A stretch of DNA of 64,000 bases, from the NCBI GenBank assembly GCA_002314875.1, contig DCHS01000052.1, positions 1 through 64,000 of the forward strand, given 5' to 3'. This document shows positions 16,842-24,135 of this stretch, one piece after another. Each line of letters starts with the position of its first letter. The first letter of the stretch is position 1. The stretch is from Prevotellaceae bacterium UBA1746 (lineage in GTDB: Bacteria; Bacteroidota; Bacteroidia; Bacteroidales; Bacteroidaceae). The notes under the pieces are model-generated. The model was not told the origin of the DNA. It saw only the letters and a program-made list of their open reading frames with translations, and made no database searches. Made by a program: the position numbers and the translations under genes.

Positions 16842-18830
16842 TTATTTACTATAAATCACCAGTGCTGAGCGTGGAGCGACGGTGGCCTTCTTTCCAGTGA
16901 CCATACCGAGGCCATTGAGATCGAGGCGGGCATTATCAACTACCTTTTCGTAATTGCCTTCGGGAATCGTCACCTCCTGAGCGGAATTGTTACCGTTGAG
17001 GACAACGATGATATCCTTCCAGGCATCGCCGCCAGCATGTTCCTTAAGACGGAAAGCAACGACGCAGTCAGGAGCAGCAAGGAATTCAAGGTGCTTACGG
17101 ACGAGATCAGCGTCACCGAGACGGAACGCAGGGTGATCGTTGCGAAGCTGGATCAAACCCTTGTAATAAGCGAAGACCTCAGGATGAGTATCGAGACGAC
17201 TCCAGTCGATGGCGTTGATATTGTCGGGAGAATTATAACTATTGTGAACCCCCTTCTTGTCACGCAGCGCTTCTTCGCCAGCCTGGATGAAAGGAATACC
17301 CTGACTGGTGAAAACAGCAGTCTGAGCTAAGAGATCAAGGCGGACGAGCTGCGTCTCGTCAATACCAGGAACAGAAGCGCGGAGACGGTCCGTGAGACAC
17401 ATATCATCGTGACAGCTTACATAGGAAATCATCTGATGAGGCTGAGCCGTCCAGGGAGCCTTGGAATAATTCACTTTGGAAACGTCCACCTGAGGATGAG
17501 CGATAGCACCGGCAATACCGAACTTGATGCTCTCTTCGTTACCCTTGAGACCACCGAGGAAAGCCGTCTGCTTATCATCGCTGAAAGGACCACGGAGTGC
17601 GTCGCGGATATCATCGCTGAAAGCAGCGATACCTGGCATCTCATAAACCTGAGCCTTCATAGCTGCCTTTCCCTCAGGAAGTTGAGGAGCCTCTGCCGCC
17701 CAACCTTCGCCATAGATGAGAACATCGGGATTGATTTCCTCTGCCGCCTTACGGATGGCATTCATCGTTTCAATATCGTGAATTCCCATAAGGTCGAAGC
17801 GGAAACCGTCAACATGATATTCCGTCATCCAGTACTTCACGCTTTCAATCATATACTGACGCATCACAGCACGCTCGCTGGCGGTCTCGTTGCTACAGCC
17901 AGATGCATTTCCCCAAGAGCCGTCGGGACGCTGGCGGTGGAAATAGCCGGGAACGGTACGCTGGAAATTGCTGCCGTCGATATCCATGGTATGGTTATAA
18001 ACCACGTCGAGGACGAGTTTGATGCCATTCTGATGAAGCGCCTGCACCATCTCCTTAAATTCACGTATGCGCGCTTTAGGATCAGCGGCGTTCGTAGAAT
18101 AACTACCTTCTGGAACATTGTAGTTCAGTGGGTCGTAGCCCCAGTTGTACTGAGGAACTTCGGGCTTCGTTTCGTCAACGGTCACATAGTCGTAGGAGGG
18201 GAGGATGTGAACATGCGTCACACCGAGTTCACGAAGATGATCAACACCCGTTGCATGGCCGCCGGGAGAATGAGTTCCTGTTTCTGTGAGAGCGAGGAAC
18301 TTACCCTTATGTTCGATGCCACTGGTTTCAGAGATTGAGAAATCGCGGTGGTGCATTTCATAGATAACCACATCATTACGCTTGGGAGCCTCGTCACAGC
18401 ACCAGTGAGCGGGATTCGTCGTAGCGAGATCGATGATAGCGCCACGGTGACCGTTTACGCCTACAGCATGAGCGTTAATACCCGGATTCTCGCCGAGCCA
18501 CTTACCGTCTTTCTTCACATTGAAAGTGTAGAACTTGCCGTCGAGATCACCCTTAACGGTGGCATGCCAGGTGCCGTCGCTGGCGCGCTTCATAGCAACC
18601 GTCTTGATGACCTTGCCGTCCTTGCCTGCAGAGTAGATTTTCAGTTCAACCTTCTGGCCCGTAGGAGCCCAGAGTTGGAAATCCGTCTGTGCGGAAGAGT
18701 AAGTCATCTCCGTCAGAGAACCAGAAGGAGTGGGGTAGTCCTCGAAAGAGGCATAGTTATATTTTTGAGCAAAACCGAGAAGGCTGCTGAAGGCAAAAAG
18801 GCCTAACATAATGGTTTGTTTGTGGTTCAT
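16842..18830 (-). CDS. pulA: Secreted type I pullulanase (GH13)
   Basis: Pullulanase hydrolyses alpha-1,6 branch points in pullulan, amylopectin or glycogen. The 662-residue protein has a signal peptide (ending LLGFAQ), a CBM48-like N-terminal beta-sandwich (QLWAPTGQKVELKIYS), the type I signature YNWGYDPLNYNVPEGSYS, and the GH13 catalytic set: nucleophile Asp in DGFRFDLMG (about 342), acid/base Glu in YGEGW (about 374) and the SCHDD region (about 473). It lacks extra N-terminal carbohydrate-binding modules. The signal peptide places it in the periplasm or at the outer membrane. It is a single gene, and no SusC/SusD pair lies beside it. Confidence 0.92.
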   Translation of the reverse strand: MNHKQTIMLGLFAFSSLLGFAQKYNYASFEDYPTPSGSLTEMTYSSAQTDFQLWAPTGQKVELKIYSAGKDGKVIKTVAMKRASDGTWHATVKGDLDGKFYTFNVKKDGKWLGENPGINAHAVGVNGHRGAIIDLATTNPAHWCCDEAPKRNDVVIYEMHHRDFSISETSGIEHKGKFLALTETGTHSPGGHATGVDHLRELGVTHVHILPSYDYVTVDETKPEVPQYNWGYDPLNYNVPEGSYSTNAADPKARIREFKEMVQALHQNGIKLVLDVVYNHTMDIDGSNFQRTVPGYFHRQRPDGSWGNASGCSNETASERAVMRQYMIESVKYWMTEYHVDGFRFDLMGIHDIETMNAIRKAAEEINPDVLIYGEGWAAEAPQLPEGKAAMKAQVYEMPGIAAFSDDIRDALRGPFSDDKQTAFLGGLKGNEESIKFGIAGAIAHPQVDVSKVNYSKAPWTAQPHQMISYVSCHDDMCLTDRLRASVPGIDETQLVRLDLLAQTAVFTSQGIPFIQAGEEALRDKKGVHNSYNSPDNINAIDWSRLDTHPEVFAYYKGLIQLRNDHPAFRLGDADLVRKHLEFLAAPDCVVAFRLKEHAGGDAWKDIIVVLNGNNSAQEVTIPEGNYEKVVDNARLDLNGLGMVTGKKATVAPRSALVIYSK

Positions 18831-18858
18831 ACTGTGAGTGAAATTATCAATTTGAGTA

Positions 18859-18867
18859 GCAAAGGTA
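18859..18867 (-). promoter_or_regulatory. Candidate -7 box of pulA
   Basis: The minus strand reads TACCTTTGC 28 bp upstream of the pulA start codon. The -33 side is weak (TTTC at the expected place). Confidence 0.45.
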
Positions 18868-18917
18868 GTTAAAAGTGTTGAAACTTGTGAAAGAAATCTT
18901 AAAAATGTTTGATTTTT

Positions 18918-18948
18918 TTTGCAGAATGGCGATTTTCCTCTATTTTTG
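18918..18948 (+). promoter_or_regulatory. Promoter of the OmpA-like lipoprotein gene
   Basis: TTTG at 18918-18921 lies 19 bp before TATTTTTG at 18941-18948. This is a textbook Bacteroidetes spacing. Confidence 0.65.
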
Positions 18949-18995
18949 CAGTCGAAATCCTAAATATGTATTACCATAAAAACTATCGCATCATT

Positions 18996-19865
18996 ATGAA
19001 GTTTAAACTTATGTTCGTGCTCCTCGCAGGAGCCATGATGCTCACCAGTTGCGTGAGCAAGAAGACCTATGAAAATCTTCAGGGTTCTTACAACCAGCTT
19101 CAGAGTGAATATGCTGGTCTTCAGAGTATGTACAACGATGCCAAGGTAAATCTGGCTTCTTCCACCACCAGCGGTAGCGCACTCGAACAGCGCTTGGCAG
19201 AGGCTCAGGCTCAGAATGCAGAACTCAAGGCACAGTTGAAGGCTCTCCAGGCTACTCTTGATAACAGCATCAATTCTGGAAGTGCCAATATCTCCAAGCT
19301 CGTTGATGAAATCAATGCCAGCAACAAGTACATCAAGCAGCTTGTTGAGGCTAAGAGCAAGAGCGACTCCCTCAATCTCGCCCTCACTAACAAGTTGACC
19401 CGTTCACTCTCTAAGAGCGAACTCAAGGATGTTGATGTTCAGGTTCTTAAGGGTGTTGTTTACATCTCCTTGAACGATAATATGCTCTATAAGAGTGGTA
19501 GCTACGAGATCAGTTCCGCTGCTGGCGAAACCCTCTCTAAGATTGCCAAGATCATCACCGACTACGATGATTATGAAGTTCTCGTTGAAGGTAACACCGA
19601 CAATGTGCCTATCTCCAAGACTAACATCCGTAACAACTGGGACCTCAGCTGTCTCCGTGCTTCCAGCGTTGTTCAGGCTCTCCAGAACGACTATGGTGTA
19701 AATCCCAGCCGTCTGACTGCAGGTGGTCGTGGTGAGTACAATCCTCTTGAAACAAATGAGACCGCAGACGGTCGTGCTCGCAATCGTCGCACCCAGATTA
19801 TCATTACTCCCAAGCTCGACCAGTTCCTCGATCTCATCGATCAGGCTCCTGAGACAGAAAACTAA
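18996..19865 (+). CDS. OmpA-family outer-membrane lipoprotein with coiled coil
   Basis: The product has 289 residues from the ATG that starts a clean lipoprotein signal (LLAGAMMLTSC, lipidated Cys at residue 19). Upstream in-frame starts would bury it. Residues about 25-130 are rich in Leu, Gln and Ala with heptad character and form a probable coiled coil. The C-terminal OmpA domain (about 150-275) shows the peptidoglycan-binding pattern EGNTDNVPISKTNIRNNWDLS, LRASSVVQAL, and AGGRGEYNP...ARNRRTQI. The likely role is tethering the outer membrane to peptidoglycan. It is followed by the phosphate locus but is separated by a promoter region. Confidence 0.9.
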   Translation: MKFKLMFVLLAGAMMLTSCVSKKTYENLQGSYNQLQSEYAGLQSMYNDAKVNLASSTTSGSALEQRLAEAQAQNAELKAQLKALQATLDNSINSGSANISKLVDEINASNKYIKQLVEAKSKSDSLNLALTNKLTRSLSKSELKDVDVQVLKGVVYISLNDNMLYKSGSYEISSAAGETLSKIAKIITDYDDYEVLVEGNTDNVPISKTNIRNNWDLSCLRASSVVQALQNDYGVNPSRLTAGGRGEYNPLETNETADGRARNRRTQIIITPKLDQFLDLIDQAPETEN

Positions 19866-19891
19866 GTCATAGGATTTATAGTCCTGGAAAA

Positions 19892-19950
19892 TTGTCACGA
19901 AATTGTAACAGCGTTTGCCTTTGCAATTTCGTGGCTTTTTTCTATCTTTG
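19892..19950 (+). promoter_or_regulatory. Pho-box-like direct repeats and promoter of the response regulator gene
   Basis: TTGTCAC at 19892-19898 and TTGTAAC at 19903-19909 start exactly 11 bp apart, the geometry of the two heptamers of the enterobacterial Pho box. A TATCTTTG -7 element is at 19943-19950, 20 bp before the start codon. The gap from the repeats to the -7 box (33 bp) is longer than in the other two arrays of this locus. Binding by the adjacent regulator is inference. Confidence 0.55.
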
Positions 19951-19970
19951 CGGCGAAAAAGAAAAGATAT

Positions 19971-20696
19971 ATGAAAACGATTCTCATAGTTGAAGACGAA
20001 GCCGATCTTCGCGAAATCCTTTCTTGCAATCTGGAAACTGCCGGATATGCGGTGGCGGAAGCTGGATCAGCTGAAGAGGCTCTGAACTATCTCGCCACTG
20101 CCGTAGAAGTTCGGCCGTCACTGATTTTGCTGGATGTCATGATGCCTGGTATGAACGGCTTCCAGATGGCAGAGATCCTTCGTCATGAGCGCAAAGACAA
20201 GACGCCTATTATTTTTCTCACCGCTAAGGACCGTGAGGACGATATCCTGATGGGTTTTTCTCGCGGTGGTGATGACTATATCACAAAGCCTTTTTCTGTG
20301 AAAGAATTGATGGCTCGTGTGGCAGCTGTCTTACGCCGTGTGGAAAATGAAGACTCAGATGACTCCTCTAATATTATTAATGAGGCAGAAATCCAAAAGG
20401 ATGAAACACGGCGTTCTTTGGGTGATGGACTGATGATAGACTATTCCCGAAAATTGGTAATAGCCGACGGAAGGGAAATAGAATTGTCCCGCAAGGAGTT
20501 AGGTATTTTGGAAACCCTCTCTTCCCAGCCTGGCCATATTTTTGCCCGCGAAGACATACTCTCTGCCGTATGGAAGGGAGAATCCTATGTCCTCGACCGT
20601 ACCGTCGATGTCCACATCGCCCGTCTTCGTAAGAAACTCGGTGTTCATGGAGACCGCATCAGCAGTCGTCAGGGTTATGGTTATAAGTTTGAATGA
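19971..20696 (+). CDS. OmpR/PhoB-type response regulator
   Basis: The product has 241 residues. The receiver domain (1-120) has the acidic pocket VEDEADL, the phospho-acceptor Asp55 in LILLDVMMPGMNGF, and the conserved Lys in DDYITKPFSVKEL. The winged-helix DNA-binding domain (about 145-240) has VLDRTVDVHIARLRKKLG and SRQGYGYKF. It sits 3 bp upstream of its histidine kinase and in the same locus as a Na+/phosphate symporter. With the Pho-box-like repeats in front of three genes, this points to a PhoB-equivalent. An RprY-like or other OmpR role cannot be excluded from sequence alone. Confidence 0.9.
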   Translation: MKTILIVEDEADLREILSCNLETAGYAVAEAGSAEEALNYLATAVEVRPSLILLDVMMPGMNGFQMAEILRHERKDKTPIIFLTAKDREDDILMGFSRGGDDYITKPFSVKELMARVAAVLRRVENEDSDDSSNIINEAEIQKDETRRSLGDGLMIDYSRKLVIADGREIELSRKELGILETLSSQPGHIFAREDILSAVWKGESYVLDRTVDVHIARLRKKLGVHGDRISSRQGYGYKFE

Positions 20697-20699
20697 CGC

Positions 20700-21983
20700 A
20701 TGGATAAGTCTACAAAATCACTGATTAAGAAGTTCGCCTGGCTGCTTGTCGCCTTTTCGCTTGTGCTCATCGCTTTCCAGTGGCAGCGTGAGCGGACATT
20801 TCGTCGTGAAATCCTTGAAGCTCAACTTCTTGGCTATGCTGATGTAATTGCCGCTCAAGACAGCATTGAACCTCCGTCCAGCGTCCAGCATCTTCGTACC
20901 ACTGTTCTGACTAAGGACGGAAAGGTACTCTATGAGAGCGAGCAACCCTACCAAGCCAATGCCATGCAGAACCACCTCAGTCGTCCCGAGGTACAGCAGG
21001 CACTGATAAAAGGACAGGGCTACGATATCCGCAACTCCCTGACGACGGGCGAGGATTTTTTCTATTATGCCAAGGTTTATAATTCCCGCATCGTTCGTGT
21101 TGCCTTGCCTTATAGTGCTTCCGTCAGTCACAATCTCCACACGGCATCTACAGTATTTTTCCTTTTCGGACTTCTCGTTTTTGCAGGAATGTCGCTCGTC
21201 CTGATTTATACGGGAGGAAGTGTGCACCAGAGCATCTCCGTCATTCGAAAGAAAGAAAAAGCACGAACCCAGGAGGTGAAGAAGCAGATATCGTCGAACA
21301 TCGCCCATGAACTCCGCACTCCCGTTGCCGCCATTCACGGCTATATGGAGACGGTGATAGATAATCCCTCGTTGAGCGAGGAGAAAAAACTCCATTTTAT
21401 TGAGCGCGCCTTGGTACAGACCGACCGCCTTGCAGATTTGATTCGTGATGTCTCTTTGATTTCCAAGACAGAAGAGGCACCGTCCCTTCTTCCCCGCGAG
21501 CAACTCCATGTTTCAGATATTTGGAATGAGATTGTCGAAGAACTCCGTCCCGAACTCTCAGCGGCAGACATAAAAGTCTTTCAGACGCTGCCCGAAGATT
21601 TGAAGATTGAAGGCAACTACTCCCTGTTCCATGCCATCTTCCGAAATCTCGTGGAGAACACTATCCGTTATGCGGGAAAAAGCGTTGAGGTCCATTTGAT
21701 CTGTGAGGAGAAACCCTCGTCCTCGTTCTTCTTTCCCCGGTCCTCGTCCCATGTTCATTTCACCTATTATGATACGGGAAGAGGTGTTGCACCGGAGCAT
21801 CTTGACCGCCTTTTCGAACGCTTCTATCGAATTGATGAAGGACGATCACGAAACGGAACGGGAGGAACAGGCCTTGGTCTTTCCATCGTCCGCAATGCCG
21901 TCTCCTACCATGGTGGTGAGATTGCCGTCACCAATCGTCCGGAAGGCGGTCTGCAGTTCCAGTTTACCATAGCGAAGGCGTAA
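20700..21983 (+). CDS. Membrane histidine kinase, PhoR-like
   Basis: The sensor kinase has 427 residues. Two membrane segments (about 10-27 and 145-170) flank a periplasmic loop of about 115 residues. A HisKA dimerisation helix carries NIAHELRTPVAAIHGY with the phospho-acceptor His203, and the HATPase domain has RNLVENTIRYAG (N box), YDTGRGVAPEHLDRLFERFYR (split here as DTGRGV and LFERFYR) and GTGLGLSIV. There is no PAS or HAMP domain, so it is a compact sensor. A 3-bp gap to the response regulator indicates co-transcription. Its stop codon lies inside the first repeat of the next Pho-box-like array. Phosphate sensing is inferred from context. Confidence 0.9.
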   Translation: MDKSTKSLIKKFAWLLVAFSLVLIAFQWQRERTFRREILEAQLLGYADVIAAQDSIEPPSSVQHLRTTVLTKDGKVLYESEQPYQANAMQNHLSRPEVQQALIKGQGYDIRNSLTTGEDFFYYAKVYNSRIVRVALPYSASVSHNLHTASTVFFLFGLLVFAGMSLVLIYTGGSVHQSISVIRKKEKARTQEVKKQISSNIAHELRTPVAAIHGYMETVIDNPSLSEEKKLHFIERALVQTDRLADLIRDVSLISKTEEAPSLLPREQLHVSDIWNEIVEELRPELSAADIKVFQTLPEDLKIEGNYSLFHAIFRNLVENTIRYAGKSVEVHLICEEKPSSSFFFPRSSSHVHFTYYDTGRGVAPEHLDRLFERFYRIDEGRSRNGTGGTGLGLSIVRNAVSYHGGEIAVTNRPEGGLQFQFTIAKA

Positions 21984-22057
21984 CAACTTTGCAACACTTT
22001 TGTCATTGCTTTTTTACGGCTTCGTCATCATAGCGTTACATCATAGTTCTAATTTTG
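21978..22057 (+). promoter_or_regulatory. Pho-box-like array (about six 11-bp-phased heptamers) and promoter of a small membrane protein gene
   Basis: Heptamers start every 11 bp: GCGTAAC (21978), TTGCAAC (21989), TTGTCAT (22000), TTTTTAC (22011), TCGTCAT (22022) and GCGTTAC (22033). The shared core is roughly nnGTmAY. The last ends 10 bp before the -7 element TAATTTTG (22050-22057), similar to the Pho box to -10 distance in Enterobacteria. No -33 TTTG is present, which fits an activator-dependent promoter. Confidence 0.6.
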
Positions 22058-22095
22058 CAGCGTAAAAACTGTAAGATTAGAACTATCTTTTTGCT

Positions 22096-22203
22096 ATGAA
22101 TCCTAAGAAATTCGAAGAAATCTACAATTATTTCCGACTCATTATTGTCATCGTCTTTATCCTAGTCTGTTATTTGGCTTTTTTCACGAATATGGGCTTG
22201 TAA
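22096..22203 (+). CDS. 35-residue single-pass membrane protein in the phosphate locus
   Basis: An ATG at 22096 opens a 35-codon frame ending with TAA at 22201-22203. The first 14 residues (MNPKKFEEIYNYFR) are amphipathic and charged, followed by about 16 very hydrophobic residues (LIIVIVFILVCYLAFF) and a short TNMGL tail. That is a classic single-pass small membrane protein, probably with its N-terminus inside. It lies between the histidine kinase and the Na+/phosphate symporter, with its own promoter 39 bp upstream and a Pho-box-like array. The stop codon overlaps the next array. I know of no family for it. It could modulate the sensor kinase or the symporter. The ribosome-binding region is AT-rich, as is usual in Bacteroidetes. 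Confidence 0.65.
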   Translation: MNPKKFEEIYNYFRLIIVIVFILVCYLAFFTNMGL

Positions 22204-22255
22204 CACTTTTGTCACATCTTTGTCATAACCTTGATACACTATTGTCGTATTTTTG
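22198..22255 (+). promoter_or_regulatory. Pho-box-like array (five 11-bp-phased heptamers) and promoter of the Na+/phosphate symporter gene
   Basis: Heptamers start at exactly 11-bp steps: TTGTAAC (22198), TTGTCAC (22209), TTGTCAT (22220), TTGATAC (22231) and TTGTCGT (22242). The -7 element TATTTTTG (22248-22255) abuts the last, and the ATG is at 22275. TTGTCAC-atct-TTGTCAT matches the 7-4-7 layout of an E. coli Pho box. This is the clearest of the three arrays. The regulator bound is inferred to be the adjacent PhoB-like protein. Confidence 0.7.
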
Positions 22256-22274
22256 CAGCGCAATTGTAATTTTT

Positions 22275-23957
22275 ATGACAACAGTATTAAATCTTTTGAG
22301 TCTTTTAGGCTCTCTCGGACTCTTCCTCTATGGCATGAAGATCATGTCGGAAGGTCTTGAAAAATTTGCCGGCGACCGTCTTCGCGCAGTTCTTGCTGCC
22401 ATGACGAAGAACCGCGTGATGGGTGTATTGACAGGTGTACTCGTGACGGCACTCATTCAGTCTTCCAGTGCAACAACCGTGATGGTTGTGAGTTTTGTCA
22501 ATGCGGGACTTATGAACCTCGCTCAAGCCATTGGCGTGATTATGGGTGCCAATATCGGTACGACGGTGACCGCGTGGGTCATTTCTGCAATTGGCTTCAA
22601 GGTGAACATTGCAGCTTTTGCTCTTCCGTTGTTGGCTATCGGTATTCCATTGATTTTCAGTAGCAATGGTAAGCGAAAGAGCATCGGTGAATTCGTATTT
22701 GGTTTCTGTTTCCTTTTTATGGGACTTTCCTTTTTGCAGAATTCCGCCAATGATCTCAATATCGGTACCATCGTTGCCAATATGCTCGCTCATGTTGCAG
22801 GTGACAGCTATTTGACCATCATACTCTTTGTTCTTGTCGGCGCTCTGGTAACCATGCTCGTTCAAGCCTCTGCTGCTACGATGGCAATCACCCTGATGCT
22901 CTTCGATATGCACATTCCCGGCTTTGGTTTTGAACTTGCCGCAGCTCTTGCCATGGGTCAGAATATCGGTACGACAATTACTGCTTTCATGGCTTCAATG
23001 ACAGCTAATACGCAGGCAAGACGTGCAGCCCTGGCCCACATGTTCTTCAATGTTTTCGGTGTTGTCCTCGTCCTCATTCTCTTCTATCCCTTCTGCGAAT
23101 TCATTACCTGGATTGTCAACGATTTCTTCCATGCCGGAGGAAACGACCTCTTCCGTCTGAGTGCATTCCACACTGCTTTCAACATCTTTAACACCCTTCT
23201 CCTCATCGGTTTCGTGAAGCAGATTGAACGCTTCGTATGCTGGGTTCTCCCTCAGAAGGAACAGGAAGAAGTGGGTCTCAAGTTTATCTCCGCAGGTATT
23301 CTCAGTACCGCAGAACTTTCCCTTCTTGAGGCCCGCAAGGAAATCGCCCTCTTCGGCGAACGTTGCCAGAAGGCTTTCGAAATCGTATGCGGTATGCATG
23401 GCATTGAAAAGGAAGAGCCTTTTATGAAGGAGTTGAAACGTGTTGAGAAATACGAAGGCATCACCGATAACATGGAGCAGGAGATTGCCCGCTATCTGCA
23501 GGAAGTCGCAGAAGGTCATCTTTCTCCCGATGCCAAGAAGCAGGTCAACCGTATGCTCCGTGAGGTGGATGATTTGGAGAGCATCGGTGACTCTTGTTAC
23601 AATCTTGCCCGCGTATTGGCCCGTAAGCGTCAGTATTGCAAGGAGTCTTTTACCGATGAGCAGATGGTGCAGATCAAGCATATGGAGGATTTAGTCCGTA
23701 TGGCTTTGGAACAGATGAACCATACGCTCTCTCAGCCCGAGGGGCTCGGTCATGACATCAGCCAGAGTTACCAGATCGAGAATCAGATTAACCAGTTGCG
23801 AAATGATCTTCGTAATGGCAATCTCCTCAATATCGAGAACCACGAGTACGATTATCAACTCGGTGCCTTCTACATTGACTACGTCTCCTCTTGCGAGAAA
23901 CTTGCCGACTATGTCGTCAATGTCGTCCAGGCCAAGGCACGATTAGGCAGAATCTAA
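22275..23957 (+). CDS. Na+/phosphate symporter (NptA/PNaS family) with C-terminal PhoU-like domain
   Basis: The transporter has 560 residues from the ATG at 22275. A TTG 66 nt upstream would overlap the regulatory array and was rejected. The membrane part (1-310) holds the two inverted PNaS repeats with their QSSSATTVMVVSFV and QASAATMAITLMLF motifs and two GxNIGTT motifs (GANIGTTVTAW, GQNIGTTITAF). Residues about 340-560 form a helical PhoU-like domain (LREVDDLESIGDSCYNLAR). Family members import inorganic phosphate with sodium across the inner membrane. Location next to a two-component pair and behind a Pho-box-like array suggests induction on phosphate starvation. It ends at a strong terminator. 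Confidence 0.92.
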   Translation: MTTVLNLLSLLGSLGLFLYGMKIMSEGLEKFAGDRLRAVLAAMTKNRVMGVLTGVLVTALIQSSSATTVMVVSFVNAGLMNLAQAIGVIMGANIGTTVTAWVISAIGFKVNIAAFALPLLAIGIPLIFSSNGKRKSIGEFVFGFCFLFMGLSFLQNSANDLNIGTIVANMLAHVAGDSYLTIILFVLVGALVTMLVQASAATMAITLMLFDMHIPGFGFELAAALAMGQNIGTTITAFMASMTANTQARRAALAHMFFNVFGVVLVLILFYPFCEFITWIVNDFFHAGGNDLFRLSAFHTAFNIFNTLLLIGFVKQIERFVCWVLPQKEQEEVGLKFISAGILSTAELSLLEARKEIALFGERCQKAFEIVCGMHGIEKEEPFMKELKRVEKYEGITDNMEQEIARYLQEVAEGHLSPDAKKQVNRMLREVDDLESIGDSCYNLARVLARKRQYCKESFTDEQMVQIKHMEDLVRMALEQMNHTLSQPEGLGHDISQSYQIENQINQLRNDLRNGNLLNIENHEYDYQLGAFYIDYVSSCEKLADYVVNVVQAKARLGRI

Positions 23958-23966
23958 GAGCAAGAA

Positions 23967-24004
23967 CCCCGTACACCGATCAGGTGTGCGGGGATTTTTT
24001 ATTT
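23967..24004 (+). terminator. Intrinsic terminator after the Na+/phosphate symporter
   Basis: CCCCGTACACC pairs with GGTGTGCGGGG (one G-T pair) around GATCA, followed by A and a T6 run. Confidence 0.9.
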
Positions 24005-24047
24005 GCAGAAAACCCGCGTCTGGAAGACGTTACACCATTTTTTTTCG

Positions 24048-24055
24048 TACCTTTG
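24048..24055 (+). promoter_or_regulatory. Candidate -7 box of the beta-barrel receptor gene
   Basis: TACCTTTG lies 81 bp upstream of the ATG. No clear -33 TTTG at standard spacing. The leader is about 70 nt and AT-rich. Confidence 0.4.
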
Positions 24056-24135
24056 CAAAATAATTGAGAAATGACGTAGTTTTTTTGCGTGTTAGTTTGT
24101 CTAATGGATAAACTGGCACAAAAATTTTGCAAGAA

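Noticed and set aside
22209..22274. TTG start for the Na+/phosphate symporter at 22209
   Set aside because: The extra 22 residues would translate the operator and promoter, whereas the ATG at 22275 begins the normal first membrane segment.
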